Assembly: GCA_019059635.1 (NCBI GenBank)
Contig: JAGVRJ010000001.1
Location: forward strand, 2,604,001 to 2,668,000
Direction: 5' to 3'
Length of the DNA stretch: 64,000 bases
DNA from: Proales similis
Taxonomy: Eukaryota; Rotifera; Eurotatoria; Ploima; Proalidae
The position numbers and the translations under genes were made by a program. The notes under the pieces are model-generated. The model was given only the letters and a program-made list of their open reading frames with translations, had not been told where the DNA came from and did no database searches. Below, one piece after another: positions 26,612 through 38,981 of this stretch. Each line of letters starts with the position of its first letter. The first letter of the stretch is position 1.

Positions 26612-29600
26612 AGTCTAAGCACTGCATTCATTTAAACAGTGAAGCAGCCTTGGATTAAGTATACCGCAAAAGATTTGGCTAACTTATCGAAATTAATGAA
26701 ATTGAAACTGAAGCTCTTGTCTCTCGCATCGACTGATAGTTTTTTATCTCTTTTTTTTCTCGCGAATAGCGATTTTTGTTAAAATTATCTGCTGCGTTTT
26801 TCCAAACTTAGTTCATTGTATTTATGGCTTTGATTCTATTTAACTAAATATTATTCTGACTTGCGCTGGGTTGTAAACATTCGTTTTTTCCTAAGTTGGG
26901 TCTCAATGTTGGAGTGATCAAACGAAAGAAAATTTTTGCCAAACCGGCTATAATTAGAGGGAAGAAATACTAATTGCGTCATCTTAATGTCACGATATAA
27001 TTCAAAGCCCTGTTTATGTCAATTTGTTTCATGTCTTAAAAGACAATAATCTTTAATCGTCTTTTAAGTATCAAGATCATCATACGCTTCAAAGAGCCGA
27101 TATTAGGAAAAAAATCATGGGAAGCAGGAAATGGTCAATCAGTGACCGTGGGAGCGTCTTTAGACCCGATTCTCATTTAAAAGAAATCGTTGGCTGAGGG
27201 AGTGAAAGATGGACTGATAAGAGCCGTTTAGAGACGCTTTTCACTTGTTTAGAGAGTAAATATTGTCGCTCTTTTAAAGAGTCTCACCGCACTTTCCTCT
27301 TCTACCCATCTTAATAAACAGAACCGAAATTTAATATTCATTTAGCTTCCCCCATTTGTTGTTATTGAAAACACTTTCGTTAGCAAGTAGGCGCGCGTTG
27401 CCGCTCTGGCTCTATAAACAATTAAAACAGTACACAGGTATGGAGCGTTTCTGATTTCACGAAGGAACGATCAAAGGGATATATCCTGATTCTCTAGGGG
27501 GCACGCATGACCCAATCAAACAAAATGCGACCGACCTTGGGTAAACCGCCTCGCTTTTGTACAAACTCCCTCAATAGTGCTATGCAGATGCCAATCAGGC
27601 GCCTCACGAGCGGCCACGTTCTATTCTCTTAAAATATTCGCATACCTAGCCTTCAACCTACTTTTTAATGCTATGAGTAGTGAACTGAAAAAGCGAGTCC
27701 AATTAAGCCTCAATTATTATAGCTGAACCGCCTACCATTCTCTCTTTGACACTCACGAACAATATGTATTAATAAAAAATTGGGCCTGACAGCAAATGAA
27801 AAATGCTCAACTTGTTCAGAGTAATGCTTCCATCAGTTGGGATCTTAGGTCAGTTATTTTCTTAGACATTCTACTTAGACCAAACCATGAATTTCCTCCT
27901 AGATTTTTAATAATAAGTTAGCGAGCGATATAGAATTGGTATGATTACCGATTGGTCTTTGTAAGATTTTTTTGAAACTTTCCCTAATTCCGCCGTATTT
28001 TTTACAGTAAAAGTAAGCTGTTTTTACTGGCGTTTATGGAAAAACTACCGGAGACATAAGGCAGTTTAATGATAAAAAATATTTTGTAAATCATTTGGTG
28101 AGACATCAAAAGCTATCCAAATATATTTCGGCTTCTGTCATCCATATGAGTCACACATCTTTTGGGTCGATAAAGAATATTTATGTGTATATTTGAGTAG
28201 TGCTTCGGAAATCACTTAAATGCCCACCGCCGTCTGCAGTTAGCGACTCGAACTCTCTAAAAATGAGAATTTGACCTAGTCCTGGAATTTAGCTTCTAAA
28301 CGAATTGGGCGTCCTTTACTGATGACCGCAGGGAATTCTAAATTTATTTGCTATTAAACAGTAATACTATTTACAGTTGTATCCGAATGAAAAAAAAAAT
28401 ACTGACGTTCTGCGGGATGAGCATGAATAGCATAACTTTTATTAGTCGAAAAACACAGGTTATTTTTGTGTTTAGATTCAGAGGCAAATATATTCTGTCA
28501 ACAGTAATCTATTGACTTGAAAAAAAGTCAGGCGACTTTTGATGGTTAATCTTATTGGATAAAAAAGCAGCGCTTGACCCTGTCCTGTCCTACGCGATGC
28601 ATTCTGTACCGTGCGTTCGGTATCTCGGTACAGTTTTTCAAAATTCATAGGCAAGTTTCATAGGCGTGTACAAAATACCTGGTAAAGATGATATGTATTG
28701 TGTTTAATATTCTACACTTAACTATTATAATTTAAAGATATTTTTATTTTATTCCTTCGGAATTGGAGTTGGAGCCGAAACATCAAAGGATAAACGAATG
28801 TTATAATACGGTTGAGTAATCCGTCTAGACATTAGGGTGCAATATTTTGCTTAAAAGGGGCGCCGTGGGAGTGCTTGTTCAGCAAACATGTCGACTCGTG
28901 ACGGGGCAAAAGCGCATGCTCTTTAATCATAAGTGCAAATGGCTTATACCAAATAGCGTCTAAACTAACAATAGAACATGCTAATTGTTGTCCCTAAGCG
29001 AAAACTGTTGACCGTGGGAACTTGGGAGAAAAAGCTGAAGTTTAAATCTTTGGCTAATGCTCAAGAAATTTCATTTTATTAACGGCATAAGGAGTTTAAA
29101 TGAAAACTTCAAAGTTTAATTTCCAATACTCTTATTTGAATTGGGATTTTTTAACTCAAAAAAGTTAGTCAGAAATACCAAAAAATAAAACGTCTCTTGC
29201 TAAACCCTAAAAGAAATCTGAGGAGGCAAGCCTCTCCTTAAATATATGCACCATGACACGATCAACTAAGTGCACTTGAACCCTAATCAGCGATCATAAG
29301 CAGAAGACTTTCATTTAACAGAACAGAAAAATATTTTTTGAATTAATTAAGATTTAATTAGTACTGAAATACCTAAATAGAAGCGTTGAAAATTTGGCCT
29401 GTGTTTATACTGGTGTCCACTGTCGCTTAATGACCCTTTAATTACGTATTTTCTTCGGCCCTTAGGCCTGAGGCGAAGGAGCTTCTATGAGGATAATGAG
29501 TAAACAGCCAATATTTACGGTTATTTAATGCCAAACTTGACACGACACCACTTGGCCTGTCAATTTTGATTACTCATCATCTTCGAGTACCTTATCTTTT

Positions 29601-30210
29601 GTGCTCTTTTTCACGCATGAGACGCGTATAGCATTGAAAATGTTCGAAGCTATTCTCCGTAGTAAAATGTCTTATTTTCTTAACGTACTTGATGAACTAT
29701 ATTTTTATAAGATTAAGATTGAGGGTATAGGCTTTGTTTGCTCAAGCGGTTTACGTAATCACATATAGCATCCACCAACACCATGTTGGAGCCGTAGGCC
29801 GCATAATCTCATTAAAATCCATTATCACCTACTTTTTACTCGATAAGATTATACCATGACATGTCAAAGGGATGGTTGATATTTGAACTGCTGTCTCACT
29901 TTCTAAATCGATTTATGATTGGTCGAAAATCTTTTAGAATCAATAAAGGAAGCGTTACCTGCTAAACGACTGATTTAAACTTACTGACCGCGTGAAATTG
30001 CCTTTAAACTAGCAAACATGAATTCGAAGAACACAACACTTTTCTAGAGATAAAAAATACAGAAATCATCTGAATTCATTCAAACTTGGTGAATTCAATG
30101 CCAATTCAATCGATTTTATTTATTTGTAAACTGAGCTTTAAACAGTGTATATTGAGTTGAATTAATGATTTTACAGCTCTTTTGGTTTTAGCTTGGGTGA
30201 ATATTTACAT
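26612..30210. other. Large non-coding block downstream of HES
   Basis: 3.6 kb without a supportable exon. It holds one exact match to the Su(H)/CSL consensus (CGTGGGAAC, 29013-29021) and two near matches (CGTGGGAG at 27147-27154 and 28864-28871). TTTATT at 30115-30120 is a likely minus-strand poly(A) signal for the CAF-1 gene. Its size is unusual for this compact window, which fits regulatory DNA of the HES gene (inference). Confidence 0.45.
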
Positions 30211-32809
30211 TCAACTTGAGTCATCAATAATCATGATCTCATTATTCTCTTTGTTATTACCACTTAAACTGACCGGAGTGTTAGAAACTAAATCAGATTT
30301 CCCAGCAAATTGCGTCTCAAGCACCAAATCATCGGTGGGAATTCTTTCAGAAGAAACTACCTTTTCTTTCTCGCAAGGAACGACGTCATCAACATTTGTC
30401 ACGCTCGAAAATTTAAGAGTTTTTTTGTTGTTTTTTAAAGACGGCGACACTGTAAGTAGCAAGACATTCTTGTCATTTGATTCAGTTGGGTCTAATTTAA
30501 GCCTCTTAACAGCACCAACACCATTTCCACTGCATGCTTTTGTATTAAATGTTGATTTATTTTAGTAGATTTTAGTTTTTAATAAATATTGATAAGAAAA
30601 TAAAACAAACCTCGCTTTTCGGCTGGAGCATTGATGCTTGTAGAGCTAGACGCTTCAACCATTTCAATATCAGCATTCGAATTACAATCAGAAGATGAAG
30701 CAATCGTTTGCTTCTTGCTCATTTTACTAATGAATTGAATAATTGAAGGAGTATTTGGATTGGTAATTGTCGCAGAGGCTGGAGAGTTCGCTTGAGTTGG
30801 TCTTGTTAAATTTTTTTTACCCTTAGTGTTTGATCCAGGAGTAACAGAATCGAAATCTTTTCCAGGTTCTTTGCTGGGATCTTTCTTAAATTTGGCTTTT
30901 GGGGTCGATTCCTTCTCATTTTTATTGGATATTTCTTCGTCCTTTTCAACAGTGATGGGCATATCCTCTGCCAGAATAATTCCTTTGTATTCTACAAGTA
31001 AACTGTTATCAGAGTTTTGAGCAAGCGATTCTTTCCAATAATCGGGAAATATGAAATATTTTGGCTGCATGAGTCGATTGTTTTTTTTCCGTTCCTGCTC
31101 CCATTCTTGTTTTTTAGACATCTCTTTTGCTTTTCTAATATCTGGATCAAGATTTCTTTCCTCTTCATCTAATTCATCTTCAGAAAGATGTCCGTGAGGA
31201 ACAAAGAATCCATCATCTTCCTCGTCATCTCCTATTTCTTCCTCATCATCAGCCTCTGAATCTCGGATACTTTCTCCATCTGGCTCGTCCTCCCATTCAT
31301 CATCTGAGTCTATTTCATAGTCAATCTTCTGCTCATCTTTGGCAAATGGACGTCTTGGGTTGATGATTATTGATTTCTTTCGCCAAGTTCCATAGTAAGG
31401 AGGGCGTCGATAAAACTTTGGATCGAAATGCAAGTATTTAACTTTGTATATTGAATGCAGCTCTGGATTACAAATTTCCACTTCCGCCGTTGAACTTAAT
31501 CGTTCAAATTTAGCGAGAATTATGCGGAACTAAATAAAAAATTGTACCTGGTCCTATTGATAGAATTTTTATCCAAACGCAATGAATTTTTTCGTTTCTC
31601 TTTAATTTCTTTCAGGTAATCATGTTGGTTCTCTTCCTTTTAAATCTCAAACTTAATTTTTAATAAATCAAATTGCATCGATTTTCTTACTGCATTTTGT
31701 CTGTACAAGAATTCATCTATCTTTTCGACAAATCGCTTTTGTTCTAGCTCTGACATGTTTAAAAAGTCGCTTCTTCTTATTATAGGAGCCAGGCACATAT
31801 CTTTTTTCAATTCAAAAGGCATAAAGCGATTTACTCTTGGTTCCTCCTTGGCCAAAATTTAGAAAAGAAAAAACTGGTTATTAGTCATTTGACAAATTTA
31901 ACAAACCTTTTCATTTGTATTGCTGTTTTCTTTAATTATGAAAAAACTTTTGAACTGGTTTTTAATTGCGTCAGCTTTTCGCGCTCTTTCTTGGTCTTCT
32001 TTTTGCTTTTCCTCCTCTATTCGTTTTTTCTCATCTTCTCGACGACGTTTCTCCTCTTCTTTAAGTTTCTTTTCTTCTTCTCGCTGTTTTTTTTCTTCTT
32101 CTTTGGCCCGCCTTTCCTCCTCTTTTTTCCTTGAATTATTTTTTATCATCAAATAATAATCTAAATAATCATTTGCTTGATTCTTATACTTAAACAACTC
32201 TTGTTTTCTTTTTTCTTTTTCTTCGTCGATCAGGCGCTTTTCTTCTTCACGTTTTAGCTTTTCCTCCTCTCTACGAAGCCTTTCCTCCTCTCTACGAAGT
32301 TTTTCCTCTTCCCTCCGAAGTCTTTCCTCCTCTTTTCGCAGCCGTTCTTCTTCTTTTCTCAGACGCAATTCTTCTTGTTTTTGTCTCATTTCATCTTGTC
32401 TTTTCCGAACTTCTTCTTCTCTCATGCGTTTCTTTTCCTCTCTTTTCAATCTTTCTTGTTCCTTCATTTCCTGAATTAATTTAGAGTAAATTTTATTGAT
32501 TTAAATTAAATAACCAGAAGAATAAAAGCTTACTTTCTGTTGATTTCTTTTCCTTTGACTCTCTAACTTCACTTGAAGCCGTAACTTTTTGTCTATTTTT
32601 TCACTTTTGCTACCGTCTTTTATAAGATGAGTTATTTTACGGGCTTTAGGAGTATTTGGGCAAGAATTTGACTCAATCTTTGAGTTTCCATCGCTCTCTA
32701 TAAATTGACATTCATCTGCAGCAGATTCGAGTTCCTTTTTCTGATTGAAAATTTCTTCCACTTCCTGAATCTGTAGTTTTTCAGAACAGGCAGCCAGTTT
32801 GTTCTCCAT
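30211..32809 (-). CDS. CHAF1A: Chromatin assembly factor 1 large subunit (p150, CHAF1A)
   Basis: Six exons: 32809-32534, 32470-31907, 31846-31691, 31636-31548, 31494-30611 and 30536-30211, encoding 764 residues. CAF-1 deposits newly made H3-H4 behind replication forks. An extreme Lys/Glu/Arg-rich region (the KER domain, about residues 95-250) consists of near repeats of RLRREEEKLRREEE. It is followed by RFMPFELKKDMCLAP, the conserved RRPPYYGTWRKKS block and the acidic ED domain (SDDEWEDEPDGESIRDSEAD, then DDGFFVPHGHLSEDE), in the family's order. The C-terminal 200 residues are low-complexity. I do not see a clear PIP box in the short N-terminal exon. The start is the first ATG of the open frame. 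Confidence 0.93.
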
Positions 32810-33765
32810 GATCGAATCTACACTCGATTCCGGGGGTATGCTAATAGAATTAGCTATAATCTGAATACTTGCTTATTGCATAGAACAAATCAAAAAAAGT
32901 TTCACACGAAATGTACATTGCACAAGTTACTTAAGGTTTTATATCAATTTTTCATCAAGCTGCTTTTCCCGCTAACATGGCTCAAAAATCAAACAAATAT
33001 TAAATTTAAGACTACACTTGTTTTTGATTTAAAGCTTAAATGATTTTGATTAAAAAACATGATTTATGATACGTGAAAACAAACTAAACCCTATGCAGGC
33101 AAGTTGTAGATCAAGATTTTTGATGGATTTGATTAAAACCTTTTTGGGAAATAAAAATCAGACTTGAAAAGTTAGATTTTACAATCTAGTAATACTTACT
33201 ATCACTTATATATAATAATAATAAATAGATCATTTGTTTTTGCAGACCGGCCCCATTCTTGTTTACACTATTAATTGAGCGTACCAAGATGAGTAAACAG
33301 ATTCGAGCCAATAGTTTTAATAAATTATTTTCAGATTTCGCATGATAATCTCATCAGTTGTGGTCTTAAGTCCATTCTATGACGGCATTTTACTAAGCGG
33401 CTTGGTCATAATGTTGATTAGAAAAATCGATAGAATGGAACAAGAAATTACTTATCTGATGTCGATTGGCATGCATTTCTAATAAATGATTTTTACAGCA
33501 TTTGCCCTGTGTTGGCCTGCGGTCATAATGGCTCCCGAGCGGAAAAAAGTTCTCTTACTTGTACATATCTGACTGTCTTTCACATGCTTATCACTCTAAC
33601 CTAAATCAAATACGAAGTTATAAAACTTTTATGAAAAGATTGGATGTTTAGACTTAACTACTTATGAATTATAGATACTAAAGCATTCTTTTCAGATTTG
33701 TCTCTTCTATTCAAATATTATAATGATTAGCCACAAAAACACATTTTTAAATTTAGATACTAGAC
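32810..33765. other. Intergenic between divergent CHAF1A and Hv1-like genes
   Basis: About 950 bp of AT-rich DNA between two divergent starts; promoters of both genes are expected here. No distinct motif or RNA gene is recognised. Confidence 0.4.
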
Positions 33766-34587
33766 ATGGGTGGTCTTGCAAGAGTATCTAGTTCAAAGCA
33801 TTTTACTTCTACTGAGACATACGACAATTTCGATCCCAATATTGAAGACTATCATATATCATTACACTTACTGCCTATTCCCGAAGAAGAAACAATAAAT
33901 GTATCTAATAATGCAGAAATTAAATTAGATTTAGTAGAAAAAGAAAGCTCTCAGTTGAGAAAAAAGACTAAGCAATTTATCTTGTCAAGCAAATTTTGTT
34001 CCCTTATTCTAATAATGGTAGCTCTTCAAAGTCTTTCTATTGCCATCCAGCTTTTGGTAGACCATTTAATCCAGATCAATATGCTTGAAATTTTCTTACA
34101 CAACAACTCTTTGGCTAAAAGGATGTTTATTGACTTGAATTTTCAAGGATTTCTCAAATATACCACTTTTGCTTTTTCTTCAATATTTTTAGTTGAAGTA
34201 TTCTTGAGAGCCCTTTTTACTCCGAAAAGTTTTTTAAAATGCTTTCAAATATTCGATACAATTATTATCTTTTTATGTTTTACTTTGAACTTTTATTATA
34301 TTAAAAGTTCACAAAAAATTTACCCAATTATAGGAGTCATTATTCTTTTAAGGTAACGATTTTTCTTAACTTGAATTGAATTTAGTAAATTACGATTTTT
34401 GTAGATTCTGGCGTCTAATCGATATAATTGAATGTAAGTCATCTTTTTTCATCTATTCGCACTATAAATTGACCCTCAAATTTTCCTTATAGTTCTTGTG
34501 GAAAAAAATACGATGAAAAACAAAAGGACGATATCTTTTCTCGAACAGCGAATATTAGATCTGGAGAAACAAATATCCCAAAAATAA
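33766..34587 (+). CDS. HVCN1: Hv1-like voltage-sensor protein with altered key residues
   Basis: Three exons, 33766-34352, 34405-34433 (29 bp) and 34493-34587, encoding 236 residues. The chain has a cytosolic N-terminus, four membrane segments and a short C-terminal coiled coil (FLEQRILDLEKQISQK), the architecture of voltage-gated proton channels. S1 starts SSKFCSLILIMVALQSLSIA, S2 has FLVEVFLRALF (keeps the Glu equivalent to human E153), S3 has IFDTIIIFLCFTLN (keeps D174) and S4 has IILLRFWRLIDIIE. Compared without gaps to human Hv1, the selectivity residue D112 is Gln, D185 is Asn, and the third S4 Arg (R211) is Asp; only two S4 arginines remain. Such changes are expected to damage or abolish proton conduction. 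It may be a voltage sensor of other use, as with TMEM266 (inference). Confidence 0.8.
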
Positions 34588-34695
34588 AAGTTATAAGAAG
34601 ATCGAGCCACCAATAACAGTGTAGCCAAAGATGGAAACATTTCCCTTGATCATGATTATTATTAAAATTGTAAAATGTAATCTATTTCCCTAACG

Positions 34696-34768
34696 GCCCG
34701 GTTAGCTCAGTCGGTAGAGCGTGAGACTTTTAATCTTAAGGTCGAGGGTTCGAGCCCCTCATCGGGCG
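34696..34768 (+). tRNA. tRNA-Lys (anticodon UUU), copy 1
   Basis: A full cloverleaf can be folded: acceptor GCCCGGT/ATCGGGC, D arm, anticodon stem TGAGA/TCTTA around loop CTTTTAA (anticodon TTT), T arm GAGGGTTCGAGCCCCTC, discriminator G. It is followed by TTTTTT, a Pol III terminator. It lies just after the Hv1-like gene and faces copy 2. Confidence 0.95.
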
Positions 34769-34873
34769 GGTGTTTTTTAGAAGAAAAAAGACTTATCTAT
34801 TTTTACTGTAATATACTTTAAAAATTATGCATATGGTCTTTTTACATACGTGCACTCGCAAGAAAAAAGCACC

Positions 34874-34946
34874 CGCCCGATGAGGGGCTCGAACCCTCGA
34901 CCTTAAGATTAAAAGTCTCACGCTCTACCGACTGAGCTAACCGGGC
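34874..34946 (-). tRNA. tRNA-Lys (UUU), copy 2
   Basis: The same 73-base sequence as copy 1, on the minus strand. It is followed on its own strand by GGGTGCTTTTTT, a Pol III terminator also found after copy 4. With copy 1 it forms a large inverted repeat separated by 105 bp. Confidence 0.95.
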
Positions 34947-35125
34947 TTAACATGAAATGATCTCAACAATATAAATAGAGCAAAATTTCGAAATTTTCCT
35001 GCAAGACTAAAGAGTTATTTATAAATTTCCATAAAAATGAATTCTTACTTTAGTTATTTTCTTAATATCAGGTTTTTTTGTTTCAACTTAAAAATTCTAT
35101 GTCCAGCTTTATTTTAAAAAGTACC

Positions 35126-35198
35126 CGCCCGATGAGGGGCTCGAACCCTCGACCTTAAGATTAAAAGTCTCACGCTCTACCGACTGAGCTAACCGGGC
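35126..35198 (-). tRNA. tRNA-Lys (UUU), copy 3
   Basis: The same 73-base sequence, minus strand, about 100 bp beyond the 3' end of beta-hexosaminidase. It is followed by GGGTACTTTTT on its strand, a short Pol III terminator. Confidence 0.95.
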
Positions 35199-35295
35199 CT
35201 TTTGGTAATCCCAAAAATAACTAATTATTTTTTAACAGGCTTTATTCAACTTATTCAATTTGATGTTTTAGAAGAATTGATAACAGTTCAAGTAA

Positions 35296-37414
35296 TTAAG
35301 AGCCGTATTCATATTCGCAGAAACCAGGTCCATTAAAAGGTTCTGCAGCTATTCCTCTCCTACAGAAATTTGACTAAATATTCCAAAATAGCTGTTTTCT
35401 CAATTTACCTTATCAATCTACACCTAAACTGCTCTAGACGTTCTGCTGCATAAGTGATATTGGTCACATTTACAGAGCTCCAAAGTCGCTCGGCTACAGC
35501 TCCAACTCTTGGCCTATGCCGACGTAAATCTTACTCTTAAAATTTTTTTTTGCTTTATCAAACAACTTTACCAGGTTCGACTGATCACGTTTGATCCATC
35601 TACATATTCTCCCCACATACACGCTTCTCCGCCTAGGACTAATTTCTTTTGCTCATCAGTTCCTAAAATTGTTAAAATAATTAATAATGTTAGAAAAATT
35701 AATAAAGCAGGATTTACCATCGAAATCTAGCGGTTCGCATTTGTAATAGTTTTGCCAATCAGAGCCATACGATATATAGTTAAGATACCAGCAAGTAGAT
35801 AACAGGGCTCTGTAACCAAGTTTAGTAACAGTGGCTATCTCTTGCTGCCATGGATCTTTCCAAACCTCCACAATAGTATCCGTGCTGACTTTGACTGAGT
35901 TATCTATTACCTCTTGCCATATTATATATCCTGTGCTTGGGTCAACTTTTTTAACGATATCAAGCAACCTTGAAATACAATAAGAAAATTTGATTCAAAC
36001 AATTAAGATGAAAATTTTATACTTTTGTTCATAGTATTGTTCTAAGCGACTGAAATCATTCCCAAAGCCGTGCGTTTTCATAAAACGCTTAATATTCGGG
36101 TTACTTTGCCAGCAATCAAAAGGGACTTCGTCACCACCCATATGAAGGTACTTGTCTGGAAAAACTTGAGTGAGCTCTTTTAGAAATAGTTCCCAGAATA
36201 AATAGGTGTTGTTTTTAGTTGGGTCAATCGGACCGAAACTGCCATCTTTTTTTGAACCGTCATAGCACTCAGTCAAAATATCGACTGCTTTGCCCCAAGA
36301 AAGGGTATGGCCAGGAGAATCGAATTCAGGAATGACCCGTATGCCCCTCAATCGAGCAAACTCAATTATATCCTTTACATCCTCGCTAGTATAGACATGG
36401 CTGTAGGGATCAAAGGCTCCCTTTTTATAAAATGATTTAATGATGATGCTTTTAAGTATTAGCTATGGGATTACCATTTTGCTTAAAGATGGAAAGGCCT
36501 TACTCTCGTAGGGAAATGATTGATCATCTACTATGTGCCTTGAAAATTTTTTTAATTAAAAAAATCAGCCAAAATTCCTCAAGAATAATTACCAGTGAAA
36601 AACGTTCATTTTAGCGGCAGCCATGGCTTCCTTAAATTAAGTCAACTCGAGTAAAGTTTTAATATGCAGAAAAAAATATAAAATTCTACCAGGTTAAGTT
36701 TAAGGATAGATGGTGATATAAAATGACGAGAAGTATCTAACAATATTCCGCGATGTAGAAATCTTGGATAGTCGCTAACGAATGTTTCGTTAATTGAAAC
36801 CTTTGAAAATTCAGATTATGCAAATGCGTGGAGTGTTGTTTCAAAAGACTCTTACCGATCCATCTTTTTGCCAAACCACGAGCTGAGAAAACGTTTCCAA
36901 GGCTCTTAAAACTCCCCAGTTTGAATTTGCTATAATACTACCTGAATTCGATCCTATACTTAATTCGTCTTTTATATTGATTAGTATAGGTATAATAAAT
37001 CAGTGTTAAAGAGATAGAGCCTATACATGCTTCGTCTGAATCCATTCCTGGATACTCCTCGCAAATATTTTTAAGTTCAACACTTATTCCTTTAAATGAA
37101 GGCAAAGAGTCCCTATTAGAAGGAGACTCTTTGCGGAGAGTAATTCGATCGGTAAAGATTAACTTGTAGTACCGGTTGAACGCCAATGTAACTGTATCGC
37201 AAATTATGCTAGTATTCGAATAATCAAACGAAAACTCGGCCTGGTCGATTGTGTGTAATCGGTCTGTTGGAATGTAAATTTGAGGTAGCGGAAAGGGACG
37301 ACCAGGCGTTTTATCAACTATTGGTATTTGGTCGTGGATCGCAAAAGGCGAAAGCTTTCTCGCTTCATGCAAAAAAGGAAGAAAAATCCAGAAGAGTTGA
37401 GCTAGATTTTTCAT
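35296..37414 (-). CDS. HEX: Beta-hexosaminidase (GH20, HEXA/HEXB type)
   Basis: Ten exons: 37414-37027, 36968-36856, 36800-36690, 36630-36593, 36538-36475, 36420-36023, 35968-35718, 35662-35572, 35513-35409 and 35359-35296, encoding 540 residues. This lysosomal enzyme removes terminal N-acetylhexosamines from glycans and glycolipids. It has a signal peptide ([15 protein letters not shown]), the small N-terminal GH20b domain, [41 protein letters not shown] and the catalytic pair Asp-Glu in [35 protein letters not shown] and [11 protein letters not shown] follow. Substrate-binding and catalytic residues all look intact, and length equals human HEXA/HEXB. I cannot assign it to the alpha or beta type. 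Confidence 0.96.
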
Positions 37415-37849
37415 TCTTCTATCTTTATCGAATTAAACTATAATTAAGAGTCGAAGAATCGATTTTGTATTAAATAAAAAAGAGAAAAGAGGAATTGTTC
37501 ATGAAAAGAACAAAAAGCCTGTCTTTCACTATCGCCACCCTTTCAACCTTCATGTGACCCTTAACCTGTCCTGAACTATAGGGTCACATTTATTACTGGT
37601 ATATGTATAAGAATTATATATTCTTATTCAATTCATTCTGTTAGATAGTTAAGTTTAAAATAAACTTACTTTAAGTCCAATTAGACCTAACAAACCCCTT
37701 TTAGCTTTCCAAGTCATAATCTTACTGTACAAATAGCTGGATATTTTCATATATCTTTATTATTGTTCATCTTATCATTTTCTTTGGTCTCTAACGTGAA
37801 TTTTAAAACTAACTAATAAAAAAAATGCAAAAAAAGGGAAAAAAGCACC
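37415..37849. other. Intergenic
   Basis: Short AT-rich gap upstream of beta-hexosaminidase; probably its promoter. No other feature is seen before the tRNA at 37850. Confidence 0.4.
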
Positions 37850-37922
37850 CGCCCGATGAGGGGCTCGAACCCTCGACCTTAAGATTAAAAGTCTCACGCT
37901 CTACCGACTGAGCTAACCGGGC
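37850..37922 (-). tRNA. tRNA-Lys (UUU), copy 4
   Basis: Identical tRNA body to the other four copies. Its 3' trailer GGGTGCTTTTTT matches copy 2 beyond the tRNA itself, which points to a recent duplication of a unit slightly longer than the gene. Confidence 0.95.
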
Positions 37923-38032
37923 TTGGGATCAGTTGCCCCTGATTAAGTTTTAAAATAAGTCGGATGAAAAACTCGTTTATTGGGAATTTGAATGGTCGAA
38001 TTGAAATAAGTTAGATGGATTGAGAACCAGTT

Positions 38033-38778
38033 TTATCTAGTTAACAAACCACTCTGATCAATCTTGTACTTAATTAAGCTTTGAATCTCCTTAAAATGAG
38101 GATGGTCCTTGCCGTTGACATATTGAAATAAAAGCGTTTCGTGAGTAGTAATAATACAACCCATTTGTTTAAGACGATCAAAGGCGAATATCCTATCGGT
38201 AGCTGCTCTCGATGTCGTCGCATCCGCGATAATATGAACGGAAAAGCCTTTACTTAGTAAGTCAATGGCGGTTTGAAGAACACAAACATGTGCCTTAAAC
38301 TTCTGATTATTTTTATATATTAGCGGTGATTTTTTTTCTTACTTCTATTCCAAACAGTATTATAGTTTTAATAGACCCCTTTCCGATGAAATTCTCAATT
38401 TGTTCGTTCAACATGGTGAATAAAGTCTTTTCACACTTAATAGCTGCATTCGATACATCAATCTGGGAAACTGTTGGACCTAATCCTGTAGGATACTGAT
38501 TATTTTAACAGATGCATAAGCAAATTTAAGAAAAGTTTTGTGGAAATTGTTTACTTGCTCAGTTACAATCAGAGGAATCCCTAGTATTTTAGCGGCGTTA
38601 GCCTTTAACCAATTAGTAACTTGAAACTTTAAGAGGAGTCATATATTACCAATCTACTTGCTACTTTGACAACCTCCTCAAAATGGTCCATTGCTGGTCT
38701 AAACTTTTCTTGAATGTCACACAAGAAAAAGGCACTTGTCCCAGCTTCAATATAATTGCTTTTTATAATGTTCTCCAT
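38033..38778 (-). CDS. ISOC: Isochorismatase-domain protein (ISOC1/ISOC2-like hydrolase)
   Basis: Four exons, 38778-38650, 38602-38555, 38495-38343 and 38293-38033, giving 196 residues, close to ISOC2 (about 205). The animal ISOC proteins are cysteine hydrolases of the isochorismatase fold; their physiological substrate is not well established. Visible: FFLCDIQEKFRPAM with the catalytic Asp, ILGIPLIVTEQYPTGLG, the lysine position in CEKTLFTML, and HVCVLQTAIDLLSKGFSVHI carrying the nucleophilic Cys. DATTSR follows. All three triad positions are present, so it should be an active enzyme. Confidence 0.93.
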
Positions 38779-38981
38779 GATCGGTGATGCTCTTGTTTGG
38801 CTAGATCAAAGCTGAGATTGACTTAGTTATATATTATAAAATGAGCATAAGCAAATGTTAATAAATATAAGAGAGCATAAAAAACCATGCATCACGTGGA
38901 AAAAATTTACAATTTTCATATTCAATTCTTAAGTCTTTCTGAAATTTCAATCAAATATCCCAGTTAAATTCAATAAACTAT

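Noticed and set aside
24000-30000. Known conserved microRNAs in the non-coding blocks
   Set aside because: I looked by eye for common mature sequences (let-7, miR-1, miR-9, miR-124 and others) and found none. Not exhaustive; a hairpin scan would be needed.
31500-31660. Ultra-short 16-18 bp introns in the CAF-1 gene
   Set aside because: First reading suggested tiny introns around 31543 and 31640. Better donors (GTAAGA at 31690 and GTACAA at 31547) give ordinary 53-54 bp introns and keep the frame.
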